Of a DNA stretch of 64,000 nucleotides, positions 53,931-64,000 are shown one piece after another. This DNA is from Urophycis tenuis (lineage: Eukaryota > Chordata > Actinopteri > Gadiformes > Phycidae), in assembly GCA_036785325.1 (NCBI GenBank), contig JAXIVH010000010.1:3442479-3506478 (forward strand), read 5' to 3'. The notes beneath the pieces are model-generated. The model ran no database searches. It worked only from the letters and a program-made list of their open reading frames with translations, and was not told the origin of the DNA. Position 1 is the first letter of the stretch; each line of letters starts with the position of its first letter. A program made the position numbers and the translations under genes.

Positions 53931-56165
53931 GAAAGATTGATTGTCTCTGATACAAAAAAAAAAGAAAATGTATATCGAAGTATTGTTGAAGAAGACATTA
54001 TGGAAACTATTGGGGTCCATATACAGTAGAAGACTGCATCCCAACTCAAACGTAGTCAACACATTCCATTTAGTTATGGTATTACTACATGATCACCATG
54101 AGCAGTGCTGAGGTGTGAGAAGGAAAGTAAATAAAACAGGCCGTGGCGGGGGAGTGAAGGGTGTCTCTTAACTTTGTCCCACAGCCAGAGAGATTAAGTT
54201 TGTCTCGTGGACACACTCGACTTCCTCCCCATTCAGAGGAGATGCTCATCTCTCCACGGCTGGCTGGTGACGGAGCCCCCTGCCCTTCACCCACCCAGCC
54301 CCCCCCCCCCCCACCTCCGCCCCACACTGCACCCCCCTCAGCTTTATCAAAGGGACGCAACCTGCCTGCTAATTACGCTCGTTCCCTCCGCATAAAATTA
54401 CCCCCTCCCACTGCCACCGACGGCGGCCGCTTGTGGAGCGTCATGCTATGGAGGCCCTGACCCCCCCCCCCGCCCCCCCCCCCCCTCCGGCCCTCCCCCC
54501 CGGACCACCCCCCTCCCCGCTTGGTTCTGGCAGAACTCGGATTAAAAATTCAGTGGGATGTGGAGTCTGACCGGGATCGGGTTCGGTGGGGGGGGGGTGC
54601 AGGGGGGGGGGGGGGCCAGGGGGGAGTGCGTCGTGAACGAGCTGACACCTGAGTTAGCGCAGCCCGCGTGACACGACCCTATTGACTCCACTTGACCCCC
54701 TCCTCAGTGTTTAGGCCTGTCGGTGTGTAGGTCGGGGTCAGAGGTCAGGGGACAGGCCTACCACAGGATGCTGCTCTATGCCGCCACGCCGTCACGGTCC
54801 ACGTGAGGCCTTTGGTGACGACGAGAGCAATCAATACGGTGTGGACGTGGACCACAGAGCAGGTGTTCCTCACTCCAGAACACCACTCAATATTTGAATA
54901 CAACTTTATGTTTAGCCCAATATACAATTAGAACAATATAATTGGGAGACTCCACAATGTGCAGGTTTGTTGTGGATGAATTCTATAAGTTATTCTCATC
55001 AAAGCATCCACTCCCTAATTACGCCGGCTCAAGTGATTTTGTAGGGAGAGGAGGGGATTTCTTTTTTTTTTTGCGCCTAATTGCATTTCTATCTGGAAGG
55101 CAGAAATATGCAGAGTGGGAGCGAGGAGGAAAAAAAAAAAAAAAAAAAACCTGGAACAAAAAAAAAAAAAAAGAAACCGTATAGCGGCGTGAAGGCACTG
55201 CTAATTAGGGTGCTATTGGCTTTAGCATTAGCAGATAGCACACGCCGCCACACAGCGCAGACCCCCGCCACCGTGTTAAATCCACGCTCAGACGCAGTGG
55301 TGGTAACGGACAGGCTCGGCGCCGGCGGTCTCGCCGCCGTGGTAACGCTCCACCCCTGTACAGACCTCTTCACCGCCATTTTGTCTCTCGTGGATTTTTT
55401 TGTTGTTGTTGTTGTAACCACCAGCTATAGGTGACGGAGCTGGCAGCGAGGGACGGGGGGGGGGGGGAGGGGGGGGGGGTAAACGACTGATGGGGTTAAT
55501 ACAGAAAATCTGTACCTGAAGGTGGTGGTGGTGGTGGTGGTGGTGGTGGTGGGGGGGGGGGGGGGGGGGGGCAGAGAGAATGAGCCGGAATGATTTTAAT
55601 TGTCTATGATACGACCATTGTGGTGCCGGTTGCAAAGCGTGTATTTACGAATCAGCCCAATAGAAACAGTGCAGGCAGGCCAGCTATTTGCGGTCCCGGC
55701 GAGGGTCAGTCCATAATGGGACTCCCTTTCACGCCGGGCCGCGGGAAGGTTTAATCAGACTTCAGAAGAGTCTCAAACGGATGCCCTTCTCCCTCGCGCA
55801 AAAAACACTCAGAACGCTCCTTTTGTCGAGCTTTTTTTTTTTTTTCCACTGCGAACAATAAGAAATTATGTGAGCGCGCGGTGAGAGAGGGAGAAGAGGC
55901 CGGGGAGAGAGGGAGAGGGGACAAAAAAAAAAAATTTCATAATGAATACCACATCCAGTGATTGCAAATAATTGCGTTTAAGCGGCTTATTTGGCTGGGG
56001 TCGGTGGGGTGACTCTGTGTAAGTAACACAAGCACGTGAACCCTCACCAGCCTGATGAGCACTATTCACCAGCTCGGCTGACCTGTGGCCCCTCTGGCAC
56101 GGCACACTCCACACACCACCAGGAGTACTGTTAAAGTTTTCACCACCATTATGTGGCTCGTCCAC
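53931..56165. other. Intergenic DNA rich in homopolymers, with short AT-rich candidate elements
   Basis: Homopolymer C at 54,300-54,312 and 54,460-54,485, G at 54,586-54,616 and 55,456-55,478, A at 55,131-55,150 and 55,158-55,172, and a GGT repeat with long G-run at 55,520-55,571. Candidate conserved pieces: 54,925-55,050 (CTCCCTAATTACGCCGGCTC) and 55,935-56,010 (TTGCAAATAATTGCGTTTAA). No gene recognised. Confidence 0.4.
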
Positions 56166-56174
56166 ACCGGTCCT

Positions 56175-56214
56175 TCACTCCTCCTCGCTCTCGTCTCCTC
56201 CTCCTCTCTCTCTT

Positions 56215-56255
<41 letters not shown>

Positions 56256-56562
56256 CCTGCCTTTCCTCTCTCTTGCTCTCCTCTCTTGCTCGCTCACTTG
56301 CCTCTCTCTCTGTTGCTCTCTCTCTCCCGCCTGCTGCTCTGCTCGCTTGCTCTCTCTCTCACTCACACTCTCTCTCCCGCTCTGTCTCTCGCTGTCTCCC
56401 CTTAGCTGTCTGTCCCTCTCTTGTCCCCCCCTCTCTATCTCTTTCTCTCGCCCCCCCTTCTCGCACTCTCTGTCTCTCTCTGATTCCCCTCTCTCTCTGT
56501 CTCTGTCTCCCTCTCTCTCTGTTTCTCCCTCTGTATCTCTCTCTCTCTCGCTCTCTCCTCTT

Positions 56563-56595
<33 letters not shown>

Positions 56596-56676
56596 CCTCT
56601 TCTCGATGTCTCTCCCTCTCTTTCTCTCTTTCTCTGTCTCTCTGTCTCCCTCTCTCTGTATCTCTCTCTCTCGCTG

Positions 56677-56744
<68 letters not shown>

Positions 56745-56831
56745 GATGTCTCTCCCTCTGTTTCTCTGTTTCTCTGTCTCTCTGTCTCTCTCTCTCTGTA
56801 TCTCTCCTCTCTCGCTGTCTCTCCCTCTGTA

Positions 56832-56867
<36 letters not shown>

Positions 56868-56880
56868 CTCTCTCTGTCTG
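56175..56880. repeat. CT microsatellite, 700 bp
   Basis: CT repeats with GT and CC interruptions, with two near-identical longer segments around CTCGATGTCTCTCCCTCT (about 56,603 and 56,743), showing secondary duplication. A GGA-rich tract follows at 56,947-57,003. Confidence 0.95.
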
Positions 56881-57003
56881 TGTGCAGTCTGCAGGAGGGG
56901 AGTAATCAGGGGTAGCACTAGTGTTGCCGTTGTCTGTCCTCCTGCGTGGAGGAGGAGGTGGAGGAGGAGGAGGAGGAGAAGGTGGAGGAGGAGGAGAGGA
57001 GAA

Positions 57004-60000
57004 GTGTGAGTCAGGAGCACGCTCAGTTCATGCCGAGCTCCACTTCAAGTCGTGTGCGTATCACTCGATGGGTTACGCTGTACGTCTGGGGCTTGATTTC
57101 CTTGCTGAGGCCTGTGATGCGTGTCTCCACGGAATCATGTTCTGGAAGCCACGAGTCCTGTTGGAATCGATACTGAATTAGCAACATTGACGCCATCGAT
57201 GAATTTTGAAACGATAAACATTTTCCATAAACATTTTTTCATCATTTTCCACGTCCCATCTGGCGTGCGTTGGTCTTGTGTTGTCATTCAGTCTGTACTG
57301 ATGAGGAGGAAACATCTTCTGGACACGAGTTGCGGTCATTACCTGCGGACCACACAGCAGACAGGAACCGCGCGCTAAAAAACCAAAACAAAAACTTGAT
57401 CCGTTTTTTTTTTCTCGGCGGTGACCTTACCGCTTGTGTCCCGTTACCATGGCGCCCGGAAACAGCCGGCAAACACGGCGGCGGCGCGGCGAGCGATCGG
57501 TCCTTTTTGGCCGACGATGAAAAAGAAAAACATAGAAATAATTGTACACATTGTCCCTGCATTTGAAAAGAAATACCGGGGGAAATCAGGAAGAGAACAA
57601 ACAGGATAGGTAAACAAGCCCAAACATCAGGACGCTCCAATAATTACTTGAGGGTCTCCGGTGCTCTCTCATGGAACCTATCAGTGGTCACCATGCGTGG
57701 CGTTTGACCCGCGATGCTGAGGGAACCGCCGGCCCATCAGGACCCAGGCAACGGCCAACTCCCACTCCCTGGTCTGCGAAGGCCGCATGAGCATCTCTGG
57801 CCCCGCGTCTCGACCCGACAGAACGCGCTTCCGCCAGAATCACCGCGGAGACCGCCCGGCCCGCCCGGCCAACAACGTGTGTCTTGTGGCGGAAGAATAC
57901 GTTTAGCGGCTTCCCGTGAAGTTGTCGGTACGCCTGAACTGAACCCTTCGTTTGTGGCGTTCAGTATTTAGCAGGAGAATTGTTTTATTTTCCCAGTAAA
58001 ATGGCGTGATTACACTTTCGGCTCGGATCTATCACGTTTGTGATGCAATCGGGTGCTGATTATTTGTAAACCATTTCACGTGTTCGCCTCTCGTTGTAAT
58101 TCGACTACGAGGAAGTGTTGCGTCTCGCAGTGCGTGGCGTTGGCATCCGAGCCAGACTCCACTCGACCGCCGGCACGCCAGCGCGGACCCGCGTTAAAAC
58201 TCTGGCCGCCCTTCAGCTCGCTGTCATTAAAATAATGAACAGAACTAGCTGGGTAAAACGGAACAGAACAGGCTGTGAAAGAAAGTCGCTTCCTACTCGA
58301 GTTGATATTCAGCTCATAGGCTATCTGACCAGGAAGCCGGCAGCTATTAGTCCCCCCATAGCGGAGCGATAGCACAGCAGTGTGCAATTAAACGGTCTCC
58401 ATGCAGAATGAGAGCTCAGGTCAGCTTTAATGGGCGCCGAGCTCATAAAGGCAGGGGTGGGGGGGCTGGGGTGGGGGGGAGGGGGGGGGGTGGGGGCGGT
58501 GAGTCACCCGCTTCGTGTGGCGACGGCAAAAGTGTCTCAAAGACAAGAGACAGGAGAGGCAAGCATGTGGCCACGCGTGGCTCTGCACAGAAGCCCTGTC
58601 ATCCACCCACCGCCACCCCCGAGCCCGCCCACCACGCCCCCCCACCCCCACCCCACCCACCCCATCGCACAGAGCCTGGTCTTGAGTGGTCGAGACCCTG
58701 GGCTCTCACGCGGTCTCCGTGACTGCGGTGGGCTTGTGAGTCATACGGGGGCGCGGGGGGGGGCCAAAGGTCAGCAAGTAATCGCATAATGACACAAATT
58801 GAAACGGAGCGTTTACCTTACGTGACAGGAATACCCCGTGACGTTATTGTTGTTGCTTGGAGGCCATTATCTTAATCGTTAGTCAACCCTCTTCCAGGCG
58901 TGTATCTTGACTCACTGGGTACGTTCGTAAATGTTTTAAATGTTGCCATAATATAAGCACATAGTTCAGTGTTATGCTGTCTTGGTAGCACAGTTTACAA
59001 CTCAACTCGTTGATCAGTTACCTGTCGGCCATTTTTATTTAGAGGGCCATGATGGTGATAAAGCTTGTTTTAAGTTGGCTGCTGGCGACGATTAATTTCT
59101 CCTAAAAAAAGATAACCCAGATGTGAGAAACGCGAGGAGTCTAAATAAACCAGCCGACAAATAAGTTCATCCACAGCTCAGGAAGGCAGCAGCATGCCGC
59201 CTGTACCTGGACAATATACCTTCAAGAAAATCCCCTCGGTAAATGTTATTACAAACAATATGCCACATACCGCTTCTGAAAACCGTTTATCAGCCTGAAA
59301 TGCTATTTCATGCATTAATACTTCATAAACCCCCCCCCCCCCCGGGGAAACGTTTCAGGACAAAAGCACTCTGGTTTGTGATTACCAGTCAACTAAATGG
59401 CTCGCATGCAGGAGGCCCCGCAGCCACGCCGGCTCCTCCCGGGGCCCCGCCCCGCGACTGTCAGGGTGATGTGAGAGGGAAGGTGGAGGAGGGGCAGGTG
59501 GAGGAGGCAGGTGGAGGCGGTTGGCACGGCGACCGGGTGGCTGACTGAGGAGCGGCGGTCCTTTGGGCTCCTAACCGTTACAGAGTTTTCTCAGAGCTGC
59601 AGTCAATGTATTTTATTTATTCTAATGAAGAGCATTAGGAGGACCGCGCCGAGCGCCGCGCCTCGTTAATCACACTTTGCAGACACTCGCAAATCAAGTT
59701 CTAACAGCAAGCACTGAATCAAGGGCAATGAAGCATACGCTCCCTCACAATTTATGATCTTTCAAATTGCATCTTTTCAACCATTAAATTGCAAGATACC
59801 ATAAATTTTTATCCCCCCTCACTTCAGTCCTGGTATTGATTCTGCCGCGTGAAAAATAGAATAGTTGTAAATTCAGGCAGTTAAGACTTGAAATCAAGCC
59901 TTGTCTTTGAAAGGGAAACTGAATGGCACCGGGAAGGTTGTTAATTTGCCATTGAGAACAAATATCAGGAGTGATAAAATGTAAAAAAAAGTCCAGCGGG

Positions 60001-60110
60001 GGGGCCGGGAGGAAGTGACTCTGACGTGTGACGGGTGTCAGTCCTCTGCCACCGCGACACGCCGTCCCGCCCCCGGAACGCCAGGCGGGCGTGAGGCGCC
60101 GCTACCTGCC
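57004..60110. other. Intergenic DNA with candidate conserved noncoding elements
   Basis: Single-copy apart from G-rich (58,455-58,500) and C-rich (58,605-58,665) pieces and poly-C at 59,331-59,343. AT-rich candidate conserved blocks are 58,215-58,335, 58,790-59,170 and especially 59,585-59,990 (TTATTTATTCTAATGAAGAG, CAATTTATGATCTTTCAAAT, TTAATTTGCCATTGAGAACA). No exon recognised. Confidence 0.4.
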
Positions 60111-60139
60111 AGTCGGGGTGATGGGAGCCTGGGGGAGAG

Positions 60140-60435
60140 GGCAGGGGCAGGGTGGGGGCAGGGCGTCACCCAGGGGGCAGGGTGTCACCCAGGGGCAGGG
60201 CGTCACCCAGGGGCAGGGTGTCACCCAGGGGGGCAGGGCGTCACCCAGGGGAGCAGGGCGTCACCCAGGGGAGCAGGGCGTCACCCAGGGGGGCAGCGTG
60301 TCACCCAGAGGCAGGGCGTCACCCAGAGGAGTAGGGCGTCACCCAGGGGCAGGGCGTCACCCAGGGGGGCAGGGCGTCACCCAGAGGAGCAGGGCGTCAC
60401 CCGGGGGAACAGGGCGTCATCCGGGGGCAGGGTGC
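60140..60435. repeat. 18-21-bp minisatellite GGGCAGGGCGTCACCCAGG
   Basis: About 15 copies of CAGGG(C/T)GTCACCCAGGGG with 1-3 base length variation in the G-run. The G-run length changes shift the frame, giving three overlapping false Gly/His/Arg-rich ORFs. Confidence 0.95.
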
Positions 60436-61890
60436 CACAGACGCCCTCCAGGCAACGTCGACGCCGGGAGGAGAAGGAAAAAACAACAAGGTGTGTTGAA
60501 CATGTGGCACAATAACGGCCTTACACGATGAAAATGAAACATGAAAACAATGGTTTGTTGCTGAATTACAGGGCTGTAATTGTCAGCTAATATGAGGCAG
60601 CCATGACAGAGCTGAGAGATGGATTTCATTTTGTTAGGCAGATAAAGAATATATGAAACAGCTTTTCACTATGAATAGTCAAAAAAACAAAAAAACAAAA
60701 AAAAACTTGTGTTAGCTTTTTTATTTTATTTTATTATTTTCAAATCAGCAAGAGTTTGAAAGAACCCCCCCCCCCCACACACACACAAACTCTAAGCTGC
60801 TGGAACTTGGAGTGGCCATTACATTTAACCTGTGAAAATCTAAAATGCTTCTGACCTGCCCCATACTGTTCTCAGGAATTGGCATAATTGTTCTTAGATT
60901 ACATCTCTCTTGCTCTTAGCTGTAAGGAACACACTTGTCAAACAATGTAGTCAGATTAGTGCATTGTGAGTGAGCGCGTTGAGGATCTATCCAGCTCATT
61001 ACGTAGCTAAGAAAAGAAACAAAAGCACCGTTAAAGAGTCTCAATTACAGCGATAAAAAGCCAAGTGACAAAGCCTGGCCACGGGTTCCAAAGTAAAGAA
61101 TTAACCTCTTCACATCAGCCAGGAGAACAACACTTATGATGTGATTGAATGGAGGGACACGCTGTTACAGGTGGCTGCAAAATAACAATGTACGGCCCGA
61201 TTGTAAGAACATACCGTGGAAAAGTTTACTGCTCCAGTCAGCGCGGCGGTGGAGTCTGTCACGGCACGAAGCGTTTCCCCCGTTGTTCTGTCTTCATCCT
61301 TACGGACTCAATCATGTCTAAAAAAAGAAGAAAAAAAAACACCTGAAAACCTGAGCCTGCGATGTTATGTCGGCCTCACCACAGAAACTTCACGAGCCTT
61401 CCGGAACGCCAGGAAGCTGCTTCAGGTGGTCTCCAGTGGTCCCTCACGCGGACGCCGCGCGGACGTCCCCCCGGGACCGTTTTATGGACTCCATCCCGCC
61501 CCGCCGCCATCGTCGTCGCGGTCTAGCGCCATCAGCCATATGTCGCCGCGGGAGACGGCGGCTGGCCCGCCTCCCGCCGCCGGGCCCTTAAACCAGCGCA
61601 GCATGGCCGCCGGACCCGGCAGACCGGCCCGCTGGCGCTGGGGGGGGGGGGGCTTCGGGCTCGGCTGGAGGAGGAAGCCCCTCTGGAGCCGCAGTCTCTC
61701 GGGGTGAGGGAGGTGGGGGGGGGGAGGGGGGAGGGGGGGAGACTCACCGGAGGAGATGACACGTAGGGATAACAGGATGTAATAAAGGGCATAAAGTTCC
61801 ACAAACATTGAATTGATCCGCCGATTACAACCCATCTGGCCTGTAAAGCTCCGCGCGCTGCGGACGGCTTGGTCCTCTGCTGCTGGTGGG
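60436..61890. other. Intergenic DNA with candidate conserved noncoding elements
   Basis: 60,485-61,140 is AT-rich and non-repetitive (TGTCAGCTAATATGAGGCAG, AGCTCATTACGTAGCTAAGA). Poly-A-rich stretch 60,680-60,705, poly-C 60,766-60,776 and poly-G 61,641-61,651. 61,740-61,860 is another AT-rich candidate. No exon recognised. Confidence 0.4.
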
Positions 61891-61894
61891 TCAG

Positions 61895-62296
61895 TTAGCC
61901 TGCACACACACACTCACACACACACACACATGCACGCACACATGCACACGCACACACACACACACGCACACACGCACACGCACACACACGCACACATGCA
62001 CACGCACACACACACTCACAAATGCACACATGTACACGCACACACACAGACACGCAGGCACACATGCACGCACGCACACACATGCACACGCATGCACACA
62101 CGCATGCTCACACACACGCACACATGCTCACACACACGCACACACGCGCGCACACACACATACACACACGCGCATGCGTGCACACGCACGCACACATGCG
62201 CACACGCACGCACACATGCACGCTCACACACATGCACACGCAGGCACGCACGTACGTACGCACGCATGCACACATGCACACACACACACACACAAT
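61895..62296. repeat. CA microsatellite with CG and TG interruptions
   Basis: Four hundred bases of CACA, CACG and CATG mixtures, older and more degenerate than the pure CA tracts elsewhere in the window. Confidence 0.95.
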
Positions 62297-62920
62297 GTCA
62301 GACAGGTGCTAAGCTAGCGTGGACGCGAGTGTAAACAAAGCATCATTCACCAAGAGGGTGGGCCTCTGGCAGCAGCGTTGAGTCTATTTAGGAAGACTTG
62401 TGGAAGGTGTTCCACGTGTTGACATGGACCACACAGGGGGGACCAGCAGGTGATGTATACAATATTGTATCTATTATACGATCTACGTGCTGTTATATCT
62501 CTCATATCTCTTGCCCGTCAGTGAAGGCTGCGGTGTTTGTGGGATTGACTGCATTGACTCTTTTACTGTACACAAACCCCCAACAAACGTGCAGCGACAC
62601 AACAGACTGGAGAAATGGAAGCAGATTGTGACAACTCCTCCCCGACGACAAGCCTTCCCGGAGGTGTCTGCGGATTACCGGGCTCTTTATCTCTTCACGG
62701 GAAAAACACGTGAGTGCAGCGTTTAAGTGCCAATGATAGAGAATACAATCTGAATGGTAAAGTGTGCGCCACCTTGGCCATGCCGCACAGTAATTGTGTG
62801 ATGACAGCTTCACTGCGCGCCGGCATTCGCGGTAGCTGTCACAGGATACGGCTCCCAAAGGAGGCGTCTCGCCGGCTCAGTGGTGACGGCGCGGCGTCCT
62901 CCCCGGCGGGGGCTCTGTGG
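62297..62920. other. Single-copy intergenic DNA
   Basis: No repeat or exon recognised. Confidence 0.4.
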
Positions 62921-63627
62921 CCCGGGAGGCCCCGCCCCCTCCACCTCTTCACTGTCGGCCCGGGAGGCCCCGCCCCCTCCACCTCTTCACTGTTCACTGT
63001 CGGCCTGGGAGGCCCCGCCCCCTCCACCTCTTCACTGTTCACTGTCGGCCCGGGAGGCCCCTCCCCCTCCACCTCTTCACTGTCGGCCTGTGAGGCCCCT
63101 CCCCCTCCTCACTGTTGGCCCGTTAGGCCCCTCCCCCTCCACCTCCTCACTGTCGGCCCGTTAGGCCCCTCCCCCTCCACCTCTTCACTGTCGGCCCGGG
63201 AGGCCCCTCCCCCTCCCCCTCCACCTCTTCACTGTTCACTGTCGGCCCGGGAGGCCCCTCCCCCTCCACCTCTTCACTGTCGGCCTGGGAGGCCCCGCCC
63301 CCTCCACCTCTCCACTGTCGGCCTGGGAGGCCCCGCCCCCTCCACCTCTCCACTGTCGGCCTGGGAGGCCCCGCCCCCTCCACCTCTTCACTGTTCACTG
63401 TCAGCCCGGGAGGCCCCGCCCCCTCCACCCCATCACTGTCAGCCTGGGAGGCCCCGCCCCCTCCACCCCTTCACTGTTGGCCCGGGAGGCCCCGCCCCCT
63501 CTGTCTCTTCACTGTCAGCCCAGGAGGCCCCGCCCCCTCCGTCTCTTCACTGTCGGCCCGTTAGGCCCCTCCCCCTCCACCTCTTCACTGTCGGCCCAGG
63601 AGGCCCCTCCCCCTCCGTCTCTTCAGC
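62921..63627. repeat. 38-bp GC-rich minisatellite
   Basis: About 18 copies of CACTGTCGGCC(C/T)GGGAGGCC + CCGCCCCCTCCACCTCTT, with a seven-base CACTGTT duplication in some units. It yields a 305-codon false ORF on the plus strand. Confidence 0.95.
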
Positions 63628-63699
63628 GTGACACGGCGGGGCCGTTCGTTAGGGAGCCTCTTTTGTCACATGTTGATATACAGCAGAATCACCATGGGA

Positions 63700-64000
63700 C
63701 TGTTAGACTGATAGACAGGTGGACGGACAGAGGGACAGACAGACAGGTAGACAGACAGGTGGGAAGGCAGGCAGGCAGGTAGACAGGTGGATGTATGGAG
63801 AGACAGACAGGCAGACAGACAGACACACAGACAGACAGACAGGCAGGTAGACAGACAGGTGGATGTATGGAGAGACAGACAGGCAGACAGACAGGTGAAT
63901 GTATGGAGAGACAGACAGGCAGACAGACAGGTAGACAGACAGGTGAATGTATGGAGAGACAGAAAGGGAGACAGACAGGCAGGTACACAGAGAGACAGAC
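63700..64000. repeat. ACAG/GACAGACAGGT tandem repeat with higher-order structure
   Basis: GACAGACAGGTAGACAGACA with a longer, roughly 55-80-bp period marked by GTGAATGTATGGAGAGACAG / GTGGATGTATGGAGAGACAG (63,789, 63,861, 63,895, 63,942). Continues to the right edge of the window. Confidence 0.9.

Noticed and set aside
56175..57020. Long Ser/Leu-rich and Arg/Glu-rich open frames over 200 codons
   Set aside because: Pure consequence of CT/GA microsatellite translation in all frames.
61764..61776. TAGGGATAACAGG, identical to the first 13 bases of the I-SceI homing endonuclease site
   Set aside because: The remainder differs (ATGTAAT instead of GTAAT), there is no intron or endonuclease gene nearby, and the surrounding DNA is ordinary AT-rich intergenic sequence. 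Treated as chance.
62714..63631. A 305-codon plus-strand ORF
   Set aside because: Open only because a 38-bp GC-rich minisatellite lacks stops; Pro/Ser-rich repeated text, no splice sites or promoter.

Overview
The window is vertebrate, almost certainly teleost, genomic DNA. It has five multi-exon protein genes with GT-AG introns, very dense microsatellites and minisatellites, fish-type retroelement tails, and one 200-base run of N. There are no prokaryotic features. All exon boundaries below were placed by translating the sequence, matching it to the known vertebrate families, and requiring intron phases to agree. The extreme load of CA, CT and minisatellite repeats is reminiscent of cod-like fishes, but that is only an inference.

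Layout. 1-6.5 kb (-): gpr155 (LYCHOS), 5' end and eleven coding exons; the 3' part, including the DEP domain, runs off the left edge. 7.3-14.8 kb (-): chrna1, complete in nine exons, encoding the muscle nicotinic acetylcholine receptor alpha subunit (455 aa). 17.3-18.6 kb (-): the last two coding exons and 3'UTR of chn1 (alpha-chimaerin, Rac GTPase-activating protein). 18,801-19,000: assembly gap that cuts both chn1 and the next gene. 19.2-37.6 kb (+): map3k20 (ZAK) from late kinase domain to C-terminus, with both the short ZAK-beta last exon and the SAM-containing ZAK-alpha exons. 38.2-41.5 kb (+): cdca7, complete in ten coding exons (406 aa). 41.5-64 kb: gene-poor DNA with minisatellites, simple repeats and AT-rich single-copy blocks that look like candidate conserved noncoding elements.

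The five genes do not form a pathway. They correspond to neighbours in the human 2q31 region: GPR155-WIPF1-CHRNA1-CHN1 and MAP3K20-CDCA7. Here WIPF1 is missing between gpr155 and chrna1, and chn1 is joined to map3k20 only across the gap.

The most unusual signal is that several tandem repeats appear to have grown out of exon-intron junctions. A 34-bp unit repeats the gpr155 exon-9 donor, a 29-bp unit repeats the chrna1 exon-2 acceptor about 26 times, and a 48-bp unit repeats the map3k20 acceptor before the leucine-zipper exon 13 times. Each yields decoy splice sites next to a real one. A further 29-bp array at 44.3-46.0 kb carries a near-perfect 5' splice-site sequence in almost every unit.
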